Positions 39,971 through 48,834 of a stretch of 64,000 nucleotides of DNA are shown here, one piece after another (within the stretch, counting starts at the first letter, position 1; every line of letters starts with the position of its first letter). The stretch spans positions 2,294,001 through 2,358,000 of the forward strand of contig NZ_OZ061315.1 of NCBI RefSeq assembly GCF_964063325.1. The letters run 5' to 3'. Both the position numbers and the translations under genes were made by a program. The notes below the pieces were generated by a model, which saw only the letters and a list, made by a program, of their open reading frames with translations, did not search any database and was not told the DNA's origin. The stretch is from Hafnia alvei. Lineage in GTDB: Bacteria > Pseudomonadota > Gammaproteobacteria > Enterobacterales > Enterobacteriaceae.

Positions 39971-41629
39971 ATGACTGAATGGACTACTGCCTGCCATGAC
40001 TGGGGAAAGCGTCTCGTTGAAAAAGCATCGATTATTCCTCCTCCGATATTTTCCGATCAGGCTGAATACGCGCTAGGTATATTTAAAGAACTTCGGGTTT
40101 CGGATTTGCCGGGCAAACCGACATTTGGCGAGTGCTCCGAACAATGGGTGTTCGATTTCGTCAGGGCTATTTTTGGCGGATATGAAGCTGAGACGGGAAA
40201 GCAGCTCATACGGGAATATGGTCTGCTTATCAGCAAAAAGAACACCAAATCGACCATCGCTGCTGGAATTATGCTGACCGCGGTGATCCTGTGTTGGCGT
40301 GAAGATGAAGAGCATCTCATTCTGGCGCCCACGAAAGAAGTTGCCGATAACAGTTTTAAACCCGCTGCTGGGATGATCCGCGCCGACGATGAATTATCCG
40401 ATATGTTTCAAATTCAGGATCACATTAGAACCATCACCCACCGCAATACCCGCAACACGCTGAAGGTGGTTGCCGCCGATACCGATACGGTTTCGGGTAA
40501 AAAAGCGGGTCGCATTCTGGTAGATGAACTCTGGCTGTTCGGTAAGCGACAAAATGCCGAAGCCATGTTTATGGAAGCTCTTGGTGGTCAGGTATCGCGT
40601 GATGAGGGATGGGTTATTTTCCTCACCACCCAAAGCGATGAGCCGCCAGCGGGGGTTTTCAAAGAAAAACTGCAGTATTGGCGTGATGTTCGTGATGGAA
40701 AAATACCAGATCGTAAAACGCTGGGCATTCTCTACGAGTTTCCCGATGTGATGGTGGAGAGCAAAAAATACCTTTTGCCTGAAAATTTCTACATTACCAA
40801 CCCCAATATGGGGCGATCGGTGAACGCGGAGTGGCTTGAAGACCAACTACGTAAAAACCAGACCAAGACAGATGGCACGCTACAACAATTCTTAGCCAAG
40901 CACCTCAATATTGAGATCGGCTTAAATTTGCGTAGCGATCGTTGGGCTGGGGTCGATTTTTGGGAGCAGCAAATACAGAAGGTGAGCTTTGAGGACATTC
41001 TCCTTCGGGCAGAAGTCATTACGGTGGGCATTGATGGCGGTGGCCTTGATGACTTACTTGGCTTTTGCGCGATGGGTCGGGATAAAGAGACCCGAGAATG
41101 GCTGTGCTGGTGTCACGCATGGGCGCATAAAATCGTGTTGACGCGGCGCAAAAGTGAAGCCTCACGATTATTGGATTTTCAGCGAGAGGGGGATCTGACG
41201 ATTGTGGATATCGTGGGACAGGACACTGAGCAACTGGCCGATTATGTTGGCCGTATTCATGAGGCCGATCTCTTAGATAAGGTGGGCATTGACCCGTCAG
41301 GCGTGGGGTCAATACTTGATGCGCTTACCGAGGTGGAAATACCCGCTGAATCCGTTGTCGGTGTCAGTCAGGGGTGGCGACTCGGCGGGGCGATTAAAAC
41401 CACAGAGCGTAAATTGGCTGAGGGTGTGCTTATTCACGGTGGCCAACCGATGATGGCGTGGTGCGTGGGTAACGCGCGCGTTGAGCCCAAAGGGAACGCC
41501 ATACTGATTACTAAGCAGGCCAGCGGCAAGGGAAAGATAGACCCACTCATGGCGTTATTTAATGCTGTATCGCTGATGGCCTTAAATCCCGAGGCGAAAG
41601 TAAAAGATTATCAGGTACTTTTCATATGA
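39971..41629 (+). CDS. terL: Terminase large subunit (HK97 type)
   Basis: This 552-residue DNA-packaging motor and nuclease has Walker A SKKNTKST (88-95), Walker B RILVDE (181-186) with WLFG following, and a C-terminal RNase-H-like nuclease whose first acidic motif is VGIDGGGLDD (about 347). Length and motifs fit the Terminase_1 (HK97) family. Terminator 20 bp after the stop. Confidence 0.94.
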   Translation: MTEWTTACHDWGKRLVEKASIIPPPIFSDQAEYALGIFKELRVSDLPGKPTFGECSEQWVFDFVRAIFGGYEAETGKQLIREYGLLISKKNTKSTIAAGIMLTAVILCWREDEEHLILAPTKEVADNSFKPAAGMIRADDELSDMFQIQDHIRTITHRNTRNTLKVVAADTDTVSGKKAGRILVDELWLFGKRQNAEAMFMEALGGQVSRDEGWVIFLTTQSDEPPAGVFKEKLQYWRDVRDGKIPDRKTLGILYEFPDVMVESKKYLLPENFYITNPNMGRSVNAEWLEDQLRKNQTKTDGTLQQFLAKHLNIEIGLNLRSDRWAGVDFWEQQIQKVSFEDILLRAEVITVGIDGGGLDDLLGFCAMGRDKETREWLCWCHAWAHKIVLTRRKSEASRLLDFQREGDLTIVDIVGQDTEQLADYVGRIHEADLLDKVGIDPSGVGSILDALTEVEIPAESVVGVSQGWRLGGAIKTTERKLAEGVLIHGGQPMMAWCVGNARVEPKGNAILITKQASGKGKIDPLMALFNAVSLMALNPEAKVKDYQVLFI

Positions 41630-41647
41630 TAGACAGAATGATTAACG

Positions 41648-41669
41648 ACCCGCTTATGGCGGGTTTTTT
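41648..41669 (+). terminator. Terminator after terL
   Basis: ACCCGC-TTATG-GCGGGT followed by TTTTTT. Confidence 0.8.
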
Positions 41670-41688
41670 CATATCAGGAGGCAGTTAA

Positions 41689-43626
41689 ATGACGCTTAAT
41701 CGCGCCTGTACCCTCATGACGGTGAAATCGGTAAACGAGGATGAAAGGGTTATTACCGGTATCGCCTCTACGCCATCACCCGATCGGGATGGTGACATTC
41801 TTGAGCCAGAAGGGGCAACGTTCCGCAGTGATACACCGTTTCTTTGGCAGCACGATCGCCGTCAGCCCATTGGCACCTGTACACCTAAACGGGTGAAAGA
41901 GGGCTTGCAGATAACCGCAAAACTCGTCAAACCCACTCCCGATATGCCCTCTCAGCTTGTCGCCCGACTCGAAGAAGCATGGGCGTCAATTAAGGCCGGC
42001 TTGGTGCGTGGTTTATCGATTGGCTTTCGTCCCATTGAGTATTCCTTTTTGGACGAGGGAGGTATTCGCGTCCTGTCTTGGGATTTGCTTGAGGTCTCGG
42101 CGGTCACCATTCCGGCCAACGCCGAGTGTTCTATCCAGACCGTTAAATCGTTTGACCGTCAGTTTCTCGCCGCGACAGGCACAGGGAAAACGAGGGTCAC
42201 CCCAAACCCATCAGCTGGCGCTACAGCAAAAAAAACTATCGAAATTAAAGGAAAAAGTATGAATATCGCAGAGCAGATCAAGAGTTTTGAAAATAAGCGT
42301 GCTGCGCTGGCGGGCTCACTCAATGACATCATGAGCAAAGCCGCTGATGAAGGTCGCACCCTCGACCTTGAGGAAACCGAGCAATACGACAATGTTTCCG
42401 CTGAAGTGAAATCTGTGGATGAGCACTTAAAGCGACTTCGTGATATGGAAAATAACATGGCTTCGACAGCGAAGCCTGTCGCTAAAGCGGCGGGAGGTGA
42501 GGTTTCCGTTGTGGATAACCGTGCGCCAGCCATTATTAAAGTTGAGCCGAAGCTTGAAAAGGGTATTGCATTTGCGCGCTTTGCAAAGGCACTTGCTGCC
42601 GCTAATGGAAGTCGTTCAGAAGCCTTGGAAATTGCAAAGAAACAGTATCCGCTTGATTCAAAGCTTCATCATGTATTGAAGGCTGCGGTGGGGGCAGGGA
42701 CGACAACAGATCCTGCTTGGGCGGGTAGCTTGGTTGAATACCAAGAATATGCCAATGACTTCGTTGAGTTTTTGCGCCCGCAGACCATCATCGGTCGCTT
42801 TGGGCAGGGCAGCATTCCGTCTCTACGTCAGGTGCCGTTCAATATCCGTATCCCAGCGCAGACCTCGGGCGGCTCGGCTAACTGGGTCGGTCAAGGGAAA
42901 GCCAAGCCACTGACCAAATTTGATTTTGAGTCGATCACCTTCGGGTTCTCTAAGGTAGCCGCCATCGCGGTGCTCACTGACGAACTGATCCGCTTCTCCA
43001 ACCCAGCCGCAGATGCGCTGGTACGAAACGCATTGGCTGAAGCGGTCATTGCACGCTTGGATACTGATTTCATCAACCCCGCTAAAGCTGAAGTCGCCAA
43101 CGTATCACCGGCGTCCATCACTAACGGTATTGACGGTATTCCTTCCACCGGCGACCCGGACGCAGATGCCGAGGCGGCCTTTGGTCAGTTTGTGGCGGCA
43201 AACCTGCAGCCAACGGGTGGGGTTTGGATCATGTCCAGTACAAACGCGCTGGCGCTTTCAATGAAAAAGAATGCGCTAGGTCAGAAAATGTACCCAGAGA
43301 TGACGCTGTTGGGTGGCACATTCCAAGGTTTACCCGCCATTGTGTCTCAGTATGCGGGTACTAATCTGACCCTGCTGAATGCGCCGGATATTTATCTGGC
43401 TGATGATGGCGGCGTGGCGGTGGATATGTCACGTGAAGCGTCACTAGAGATGGAAAGCGATCCTACCGGTGACAGCGTGACACCAACAGGGACTGAAATG
43501 GTTTCCATGTTCCAGACTAACAGCGTCGCTATTCGTGCCGAACGCTGGATCAACTGGAAACGCCGCCGTACCGCCGCTGTAGCCGTCATTTCAGGCGTTA
43601 ACTACGGCTCAATCGCGACCAGCTAA
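41689..43626 (+). CDS. HK97 prohead protease fused to major capsid protein
   Basis: This 645-residue protein joins an S78-type prohead protease (residues 1-165: VITGIASTPSPDRDGD, QHDRRQPIG with His55, GLSIGFRP with Ser110, LEVSAVTIPANAEC) to an HK97-fold capsid protein (191-645). The latter has a coiled scaffold-like delta domain (about 191-265), N-arm and core (VEYQEYANDFVEFLRPQTII, GGVWIMSSTNALAL, PEMTLLGGTFQGLPAIV). GGAGG precedes the ATG. In HK97 itself these are separate genes 4 and 5. An internal start could also yield capsid protein alone. Confidence 0.92.
   Translation: MTLNRACTLMTVKSVNEDERVITGIASTPSPDRDGDILEPEGATFRSDTPFLWQHDRRQPIGTCTPKRVKEGLQITAKLVKPTPDMPSQLVARLEEAWASIKAGLVRGLSIGFRPIEYSFLDEGGIRVLSWDLLEVSAVTIPANAECSIQTVKSFDRQFLAATGTGKTRVTPNPSAGATAKKTIEIKGKSMNIAEQIKSFENKRAALAGSLNDIMSKAADEGRTLDLEETEQYDNVSAEVKSVDEHLKRLRDMENNMASTAKPVAKAAGGEVSVVDNRAPAIIKVEPKLEKGIAFARFAKALAAANGSRSEALEIAKKQYPLDSKLHHVLKAAVGAGTTTDPAWAGSLVEYQEYANDFVEFLRPQTIIGRFGQGSIPSLRQVPFNIRIPAQTSGGSANWVGQGKAKPLTKFDFESITFGFSKVAAIAVLTDELIRFSNPAADALVRNALAEAVIARLDTDFINPAKAEVANVSPASITNGIDGIPSTGDPDADAEAAFGQFVAANLQPTGGVWIMSSTNALALSMKKNALGQKMYPEMTLLGGTFQGLPAIVSQYAGTNLTLLNAPDIYLADDGGVAVDMSREASLEMESDPTGDSVTPTGTEMVSMFQTNSVAIRAERWINWKRRRTAAVAVISGVNYGSIATS
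42259..43626 (+). CDS. Major capsid protein from an internal start
   Basis: Met191 of the fusion (ATG 42259) is preceded by AAAGGA 6 nt upstream, a good ribosome site inside coding sequence. It would give a 455-residue capsid precursor that starts exactly at the delta domain (MNIAEQIKSFENKRAAL). HK97-like phages need hundreds of capsid subunits per protease, so separate initiation would set the ratio. Inference from sequence. Confidence 0.6.
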   Translation: MNIAEQIKSFENKRAALAGSLNDIMSKAADEGRTLDLEETEQYDNVSAEVKSVDEHLKRLRDMENNMASTAKPVAKAAGGEVSVVDNRAPAIIKVEPKLEKGIAFARFAKALAAANGSRSEALEIAKKQYPLDSKLHHVLKAAVGAGTTTDPAWAGSLVEYQEYANDFVEFLRPQTIIGRFGQGSIPSLRQVPFNIRIPAQTSGGSANWVGQGKAKPLTKFDFESITFGFSKVAAIAVLTDELIRFSNPAADALVRNALAEAVIARLDTDFINPAKAEVANVSPASITNGIDGIPSTGDPDADAEAAFGQFVAANLQPTGGVWIMSSTNALALSMKKNALGQKMYPEMTLLGGTFQGLPAIVSQYAGTNLTLLNAPDIYLADDGGVAVDMSREASLEMESDPTGDSVTPTGTEMVSMFQTNSVAIRAERWINWKRRRTAAVAVISGVNYGSIATS

Positions 43627-43637
43627 CCAATCGGGAG

Positions 43638-43661
43638 GGCGGGGAGCACCCCGCCATTTTT
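43638..43661 (+). terminator. Terminator after capsid gene
   Basis: GGCGGGG-AGCA-CCCCGCC followed by ATTTTT, ending at the start of the next gene. Confidence 0.8.
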
Positions 43662-43832
43662 ATGGCAAAGATCAGATACCGTCAGCGCACCCATGACGCC
43701 GCGCCGGGTGATGTGAAAAACGTTGATGATCCGTGCGCGAAGGTGCTGGTGCTACTGGGAAAGGCTGAGTACATCTCCGCCCGACGCCCTGGTGGTCAGA
43801 AAAAGAAGAACGTTAACGCGGAGGCTGGCTGA
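43662..43832 (+). CDS. Small basic phage protein between capsid and portal genes
   Basis: This 56-residue protein (MAKIRYRQRTHDAAPGDVKN, ending KKKNVNAEAG) has stop and portal start overlapping (TGATG). It is highly basic at both ends. Overlap with the portal gene and regular codon structure support it. Function unknown; its place suggests a head or packaging accessory. Confidence 0.65.
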   Translation: MAKIRYRQRTHDAAPGDVKNVDDPCAKVLVLLGKAEYISARRPGGQKKKNVNAEAG

Positions 43833-45178
43833 TGTGGAATCCCTTTAGACGAAAAGAGAAAGCGTTACAGTCGCCCTCGTCCCATGGCTGGATGACCCTA
43901 TTCTCGTCGCCGAAAGAGCCATTTCCGGGCGCTTGGCAGCAGGGGGTAGAGGTCAGTAACGCCTCAGTGAAGGCTTACTATGCTGTCTTTTCGTGCATTT
44001 CGTTAATCGCCAGCGACATCTCAAAAATGTCGCCAAAGCTGAAAGCAAAAGGCTCTGATGGCGTATGGAAAGACACGCAGGATACCAAGATAGATAAGCT
44101 TTTTAATAAACCTAATGCATTCCAGAACCGTATTCAGTTTTTGGAGGCGTGGATCAACGCCAAGCTGTGTCATGGCAATACCTATGTCTTGAAGGTGAAG
44201 GACTCCCGGGGGCATATTCTTGAATTGCGTATTCTTGACCCCGATAAAGTGACACCTCTGGTGGCTGATGATGGTTCTGTTTTCTATCAAATCAATCCCG
44301 ATAATATCAGCGGGCTGCCTGCTCAGGTGACGGTTCCCGCGCGTGAAATCATCCACGACCGTTTTAACTGTCTGTTTCACCCTTTAATTGGGGTATCACC
44401 GATTTATGCCTGTGGCATGGCGGCGATGCAGGGCGAGAGCATCTTAACCAGTTCGGCCTTTTTCTTTAAAAATGGCGGAAAGCCCAGCGGTGTTATTACG
44501 GTGCCGGGCAATATTAAAGATGCCGACGCCCGTAGAATAAAAGCGGAGTGGGATGCGGGTTACACGGGTGCCAATGCGGGTAAAACGGGATTGATTTCCG
44601 GTGGTGCATCTTATCAGTCCGTCATGATGAAAGCCGTTGATGCACAAACCGTAGAGCAACAAAAACTTTCCGCTGAAATGGTGTGCTCTACGTTTCATGT
44701 TCCCGCTTATAAAGTGGGCGTGGGTGAAATGCCGTCCTACGACAACATCGAATCCCTCGAACAGCAGTATTACTCGCAGTGCCTGCAGGTCCTGATCGAA
44801 TCGATAGAAGTTCTTCTGGATGACGCCTTTGAGCTTGACGGGAAAAGAGGTGTTGAGCTGGATATCAGTTCGCTGCTGCGAATGGACAGCGAGCGTCGAA
44901 TGAAAACCCTCGGTGAGGGGGTGAAGAACACCATCCTAACGCCAAATGAAGCGCGTAGAAAAGAGAATCTACCACCTGTATTAGGGGGCGATTCGCTGTA
45001 TTTACAGCAGCAGAACTTTAGTCTTGAGGCGCTAGCGCGCCGTGATGCATCAGACCACCCGTTTGAAAGTCCAACCAGTCAGCCTCCTACGCCGCCTATT
45101 GAGCCTGAAACCAAGGCTATCTCTGATATAGAGCTGATGGCGGTGAAGGCGATGGTGAGGGGGATTATCGCAAAATGA
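43832..45178 (+). CDS. Portal protein (HK97 type)
   Basis: This 448-residue protein forms the dodecameric ring through which DNA enters the capsid. Features are VKAYYAVFSCISLIASDISKM near residue 50, then AREIIHDRFNCLF, PLIGVSPIYACGMAA and ALEARRKENLPPV-like NEARRKENLPPV near 375. It overlaps both neighbours by 1-4 bp. Confidence 0.93.
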   Translation: MWNPFRRKEKALQSPSSHGWMTLFSSPKEPFPGAWQQGVEVSNASVKAYYAVFSCISLIASDISKMSPKLKAKGSDGVWKDTQDTKIDKLFNKPNAFQNRIQFLEAWINAKLCHGNTYVLKVKDSRGHILELRILDPDKVTPLVADDGSVFYQINPDNISGLPAQVTVPAREIIHDRFNCLFHPLIGVSPIYACGMAAMQGESILTSSAFFFKNGGKPSGVITVPGNIKDADARRIKAEWDAGYTGANAGKTGLISGGASYQSVMMKAVDAQTVEQQKLSAEMVCSTFHVPAYKVGVGEMPSYDNIESLEQQYYSQCLQVLIESIEVLLDDAFELDGKRGVELDISSLLRMDSERRMKTLGEGVKNTILTPNEARRKENLPPVLGGDSLYLQQQNFSLEALARRDASDHPFESPTSQPPTPPIEPETKAISDIELMAVKAMVRGIIAK

Positions 45179-46236
45179 CAGAACGTGAAATCGCTATACT
45201 AAAAGCCATCAGTGAAGAATTTAGCACCGCGCTCTCGGTATTCCGTGAGGATATGGAGAGTAAATTCACTGCGCTAAAAAAAGAGGTTGAGGAGGTGCAC
45301 TTAACGCTGCATAAGGCGGTTGCGGATATTGATATACCGCCTGAGCCTGATATTTCTGCACTGGCGAAAGCCGCCGCTGCGCAGATTGCCTTACCCGACA
45401 CACCGAGCATTGAGGAGATTATTTCACAGGTTCAAAAAAATCTTGAGCCTCTACCTGCATCCGCTTTGTTGCCGATGTCGGACGCGCTGAAAGCCGAGGT
45501 TGAGGCGTTGGTTGTTGAAGCTGTAGCAAACATACCGCCGCCATCGGTGCCCGAGCTTCCTGATATCCAGGGGTTAATTGACGCAGCTATAGCTCAGCTT
45601 CCTCCACCTGAGGCGGGTAAAAGCGTGACGCTGGAGGAGATTAAACCTTTGCTTGAGGAGATGGTGTCCAGCGCGCTCAATACCCTACCGATGCCCAAAG
45701 ATGGCAAAGATTACGATCCCTTGGTGCTCAAACAGGCCGTTGCCGACGCGGTGAGTGAAGCCGTTGCCGTCCTACCCGCTGCCCTGCCGGGTAAAGATGG
45801 CGAAGACGGTCGTGATGCGCTGGCGCTCGAAATTCTTCCGTTTATCGATGAGGCGAAAAACTATCCGCGCGGGACTTATGCAACCCACCTTGGTGGACTC
45901 TGGCGGGCATTCGAAAAAACTCACGGCATGCGCGGCTGGGAGTGCGTCGTGGATGGTGTGGCGGGAGTGGAGATCAATCGCGCAGAAGAGCGCGGTTTTA
46001 CACTCACGGTTAAGCGTGCCAGTGGTAGTTGTGAGACAAAATCGTTTGATATGCCGGTCATGATTTATCGTGGTGTATTCCGTGCAGAGAAGGATTATCA
46101 CCCGGGGGATACGGTCACTTGGGGCGGCTCTTTATGGCATTGCGATGAATATACACGAGATAAACCCGGCGATATTGACGCGAAAGGGTGGACGCTCGCC
46201 GCGAAACGGGGCCGTGATGGGAGGGATAACCGATGA
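45175..46236 (+). CDS. Virion-associated fibrous protein with collagen-like and carbohydrate-binding-like segments
   Basis: This 353-residue protein has an N-terminal helix (coiled coil, 1-45), proline-rich repeats (IPPEPD, LPPPEAG), short collagen-like tracts (GKDGEDGRD near 207, GRDGRDN at the end) and a C-terminal module YRGVFRAEKDYHPGDTVTWGGSLWHC resembling chitin-binding (CBM5/12) folds. It lies between portal and connector genes, so it may decorate the head or neck and stick to sugars. No exact family name recognised. Confidence 0.65.
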   Translation: MTEREIAILKAISEEFSTALSVFREDMESKFTALKKEVEEVHLTLHKAVADIDIPPEPDISALAKAAAAQIALPDTPSIEEIISQVQKNLEPLPASALLPMSDALKAEVEALVVEAVANIPPPSVPELPDIQGLIDAAIAQLPPPEAGKSVTLEEIKPLLEEMVSSALNTLPMPKDGKDYDPLVLKQAVADAVSEAVAVLPAALPGKDGEDGRDALALEILPFIDEAKNYPRGTYATHLGGLWRAFEKTHGMRGWECVVDGVAGVEINRAEERGFTLTVKRASGSCETKSFDMPVMIYRGVFRAEKDYHPGDTVTWGGSLWHCDEYTRDKPGDIDAKGWTLAAKRGRDGRDNR

Positions 46237-46559
46237 TTGAATTAGTGGGCCTTGACGAGGTTAAGGCGCATTGCCGTATTGATGGGGATGAGAGCGACGA
46301 TGATTTAGTAGGCAAAATACGTGCCGCCAGTGCGGCCATTATCCGCTATTGCCAAGGTAGTCGAGACGATATCGTGGATAAAAACGGGGAGCTCATTGAC
46401 GGCGAGGCATTGTGTTTGGCCCAAGAGGCCACGTTGAGGTTAGTTGGGCGTTTGTATCGCGATCCGGATGGACGGGATACGGCTGATCTAAGTCGAGGCG
46501 AACTGCCAAACGATGTCACGATGCTGATTTATGATCTGCGTCGGCCCACCATTATTTAG
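46233..46559 (+). CDS. Head-tail connector (gp6-like)
   Basis: This 108-residue helical protein has VGLDEVKAHCRIDGDESDDDLVGKI and ends LPNDVTMLIYDLRRPTII, matching the HK97 gp6/DNA-packaging connector family that extends the portal. 4-bp overlap with the preceding gene. Confidence 0.85.
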   Translation: MIELVGLDEVKAHCRIDGDESDDDLVGKIRAASAAIIRYCQGSRDDIVDKNGELIDGEALCLAQEATLRLVGRLYRDPDGRDTADLSRGELPNDVTMLIYDLRRPTII

Positions 46560-46614
46560 AATTTTGTCATTGCGTACTCGTTCAGCCATCCCTTACCCGT
46601 GGAGTTTATCGAAG

Positions 46615-46959
46615 ATGAAAACACTGTCAGCCAGTGAGTTGACGCACCGGATCACGCTGCGTCGCGTGGAGCAGCACCGTGGTCCTTTGGGTGAACCATT
46701 ACCGAGTGAACCCATTGATGTTGCTACCGTATGGGCGAATGCGAAGGCCATGTCAAACCGCAAGATCCGCACCGCTGACCAACAGCAAGTTATCGAAACT
46801 TATCATTTTACCCTGCGACCGCGTGCGGATGTGGCGCAGGATTGGCAAGTGGTATTGGGTGGTCAGATTTTTACCGTGCGCACCACCGACAGAACGTCAC
46901 CTGACCGGCTAGTGCTTAAGACGGAGGCTGACGTGCGTCATGATAGAACTGGCCATTAA
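46615..46959 (+). CDS. Head closure / head-tail joining protein
   Basis: This 114-residue protein from ATG 46615 has LTHRITLRRVEQHRGPLGEP, then VWANAKAMSNRK, then QVVLGGQIFTVRT, the beta-rich pattern of SPP1 gp16-like head-tail joining proteins. It overlaps the next gene by 20 bp. Confidence 0.8.
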   Translation: MKTLSASELTHRITLRRVEQHRGPLGEPLPSEPIDVATVWANAKAMSNRKIRTADQQQVIETYHFTLRPRADVAQDWQVVLGGQIFTVRTTDRTSPDRLVLKTEADVRHDRTGH

Positions 46960-47320
46960 AACCGCATTAGAGCGTATTACCGGGTTGATCGCGTATCCGC
47001 TGCTACTGCCTAAAAGCGCAACGACCGGGGTCACCTTTCAACGTATTTCCGATCCAGAACTCAACACTGGGCTTGTGCGTAGCGGGGTGGTTGAAGGGCG
47101 ATTTCAGATAACCCTGTATGTGGTCGATAATTTTTCGCAGCTGGCTGCGCTCGATAAGGCCATTTGGCGCGACTGGCACAGTCTCGTTCACGGCAATTTG
47201 GAGGGCTATCCGGTGCAATACATCGAACGCGCTGGTCTGCAAGATAGTGCGATACCTCTTAACGATGGCTCCACGCTCTACCGTCGCGCCCGCGATTATC
47301 TCATCACGTTTTCGGAGTAG
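46940..47320 (+). CDS. Tail completion / terminator protein
   Basis: This 126-residue protein has TFQRISDPELNTGLVRSGVVEGRFQITLY, listed here as residues 31-60, resembling DUF3168/tail-terminator proteins that cap the tail tube. Its position in the head-tail junction cluster agrees. Confidence 0.75.
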   Translation: MIELAIKTALERITGLIAYPLLLPKSATTGVTFQRISDPELNTGLVRSGVVEGRFQITLYVVDNFSQLAALDKAIWRDWHSLVHGNLEGYPVQYIERAGLQDSAIPLNDGSTLYRRARDYLITFSE

Positions 47321-47323
47321 CCC

Positions 47324-47734
47324 ATGGATATCACGATGCAATTCCCTTCCGGGAAGGACTTCGATCGCCTGCTGTCTGAGATGGAGCAAAAGGTAGGAAT
47401 CAAAGTGTTGCGCGACGCGGGGCGGGCGGCGTTGGCCGTGGTTGAGGCCGATATGAAACAGCATGCGGGCTATGACGAAAATAGCCATGATGAACACATG
47501 CGCGACAGCATTAAAATCCGCAGCACCAGTCAGATAAAAGACGATCGCTATGCCACGGTGGTCACCCTCAAGGTGGGACCGAGCAAGCAACATCATATGA
47601 AAGCGTTGGCGCAGGAGTTCGGCACCGTCAAACAGGTGGCTAAGCCGTTTATTCGTCCTGCACTGGATTACAACAAACAGCAGGTGCTTAAGGTCTTGGC
47701 GATAGAAATACGTTACGCCTTAGAAAATCGTTAA
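47324..47734 (+). CDS. HK97 gp10-family tail completion protein
   Basis: This 136-residue protein shows the gp10 pattern: MDITMQFPSGKDFDRLLSEM, central TVVTLKVGPSKQHHMKALA, then EFGTVKQVAKPFIRPALD. It joins tail to head. Followed by a terminator. Confidence 0.85.
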   Translation: MDITMQFPSGKDFDRLLSEMEQKVGIKVLRDAGRAALAVVEADMKQHAGYDENSHDEHMRDSIKIRSTSQIKDDRYATVVTLKVGPSKQHHMKALAQEFGTVKQVAKPFIRPALDYNKQQVLKVLAIEIRYALENR

Positions 47735-47740
47735 TCCGAT

Positions 47741-47762
47741 GCCGCCGCCGTGCGGCTTTTTT
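47741..47762 (+). terminator. Terminator before tail tube gene
   Basis: GCCGC/GCGGC stem with a 6-nt loop and TTTTTT. Confidence 0.7.
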
Positions 47763-47777
47763 ATAGAGAGAAAAATC

Positions 47778-48254
47778 ATGCCTGATGAACAGATTAAAAG
47801 TCCGTCCTCGTTTGCCACGCTGCCTGCCGGTACGCGCGTGCTGTATGGCCCACTGGGGTCAACTATCGATAATGCTGACCTGCTGCAAAACATCACTACG
47901 CTAGGTGCGACGGGCAGTAAAGGGACCTATATCGAGGTCACGCGCCTTATCGATACCGAGCCCAAATATATGCAGGACATGGCCGAAGGCGAGGATAAAA
48001 CCTTTGTCTTTCTTGATGCGCCAGATGATGACATTCAGGAGGCGTTTATTGACGCGGCGGATGCCAAACAAACGGTGCTGCTGTTTATCGAGTTCCCGAA
48101 CAAACGTATTGCCACCCAAGAGCTGGCACTGAACGGCCACAGTATGCAGGCGGTCGACTCCCCCAAGGGGAAGGTGCTGCAGGTGGAAGTTTACGCGAAG
48201 CAAAACAGCGTGAAATGGTCTAAGAAATCCTCAACGCCGGAGAGTAGTTCATAA
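47778..48254 (+). CDS. Major tail tube protein
   Basis: This 158-residue protein from ATG 47778 has YIEVTRLIDTEPKYMQDMAEG, then KTFVFLDAPDDD and GKVLQVEVYAKQNSVKW, matching lambda gpV-like tube proteins. It is directly followed by the G/T chaperones. Confidence 0.88.
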   Translation: MPDEQIKSPSSFATLPAGTRVLYGPLGSTIDNADLLQNITTLGATGSKGTYIEVTRLIDTEPKYMQDMAEGEDKTFVFLDAPDDDIQEAFIDAADAKQTVLLFIEFPNKRIATQELALNGHSMQAVDSPKGKVLQVEVYAKQNSVKWSKKSSTPESSS

Positions 48255-48601
48255 TGACGTACAAAAATCTGTTACTTCAACCTAACAACGCAACGATTTC
48301 CCTGATGCTACTGGGGCAACCCGTCCACATTCGCCGCTTGTCGGCGCAAGATATGCTTGATTACAGTGCGCAAATTGATGATGAGCGTGCGCAGGGCGGA
48401 AACTCGGCGCAGTTAGCCAAGGCGGGCGTGGCGCTAATTATTCGTGCGTTAGTGAATGCCGATGGCAGCCGTCCAGACAACGTGGACTTACCGACGCCGG
48501 AGGCGATTTTACAGGTGCATTCTCAGGCCGACATTATGCAAGCGCTGACCACGGTACAGCGTCACAGCTATGGCACGCTTGAGGAGGCGGAAAAAAACTA
48601 A
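48254..48601 (+). CDS. Tail assembly chaperone G
   Basis: This 115-residue gpG-like chaperone coats the tape measure during tail assembly (LLQPNNATISLMLLGQPVHI). It ends in AAA-AAC-TAA, placing the stop right after a slippery heptamer. Confidence 0.85.
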   Translation: MTYKNLLLQPNNATISLMLLGQPVHIRRLSAQDMLDYSAQIDDERAQGGNSAQLAKAGVALIIRALVNADGSRPDNVDLPTPEAILQVHSQADIMQALTTVQRHSYGTLEEAEKN

Positions 48602-48834
48602 CCGACTCGCCGTGGCTATGGTCAATCTTTTCATTGGCTGACCGCCTCGGTGAGTCTGACCCACGTAAAATCGCCGTACTGCCTGCCGATATGTTGCTGC
48701 ACTGGCAGGCATACCTGAAAATGCGTGCCGAGCAGGCGGTGTCTGCCTCGGCGCTCCCTCATCACGCTCCTTCTGCATACCCGGCTGAAACGGACGATTT
48801 TGCAGAATGTTTACGGATAATAGGCCATGGCTGA
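48254..48834 (+). CDS. Tail assembly chaperone G-T (minus-1 frameshift product)
   Basis: At A-AAA-AAC (48592-48598), in the exact X-XXY-YYZ phase, a minus-1 slip bypasses the G stop and continues as LTDSPWLWSIFSLADRLGES to the stop at 48832-48834, for about 193 residues. Such G-T fusions occur in lambda (about 4 percent slip) and nearly all long-tailed phages. Confidence 0.85.
48592..48598 (+). other. Programmed frameshift heptamer
   Basis: AAAAAAC in G-frame phase; stop codon immediately 3'. Confidence 0.88.
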
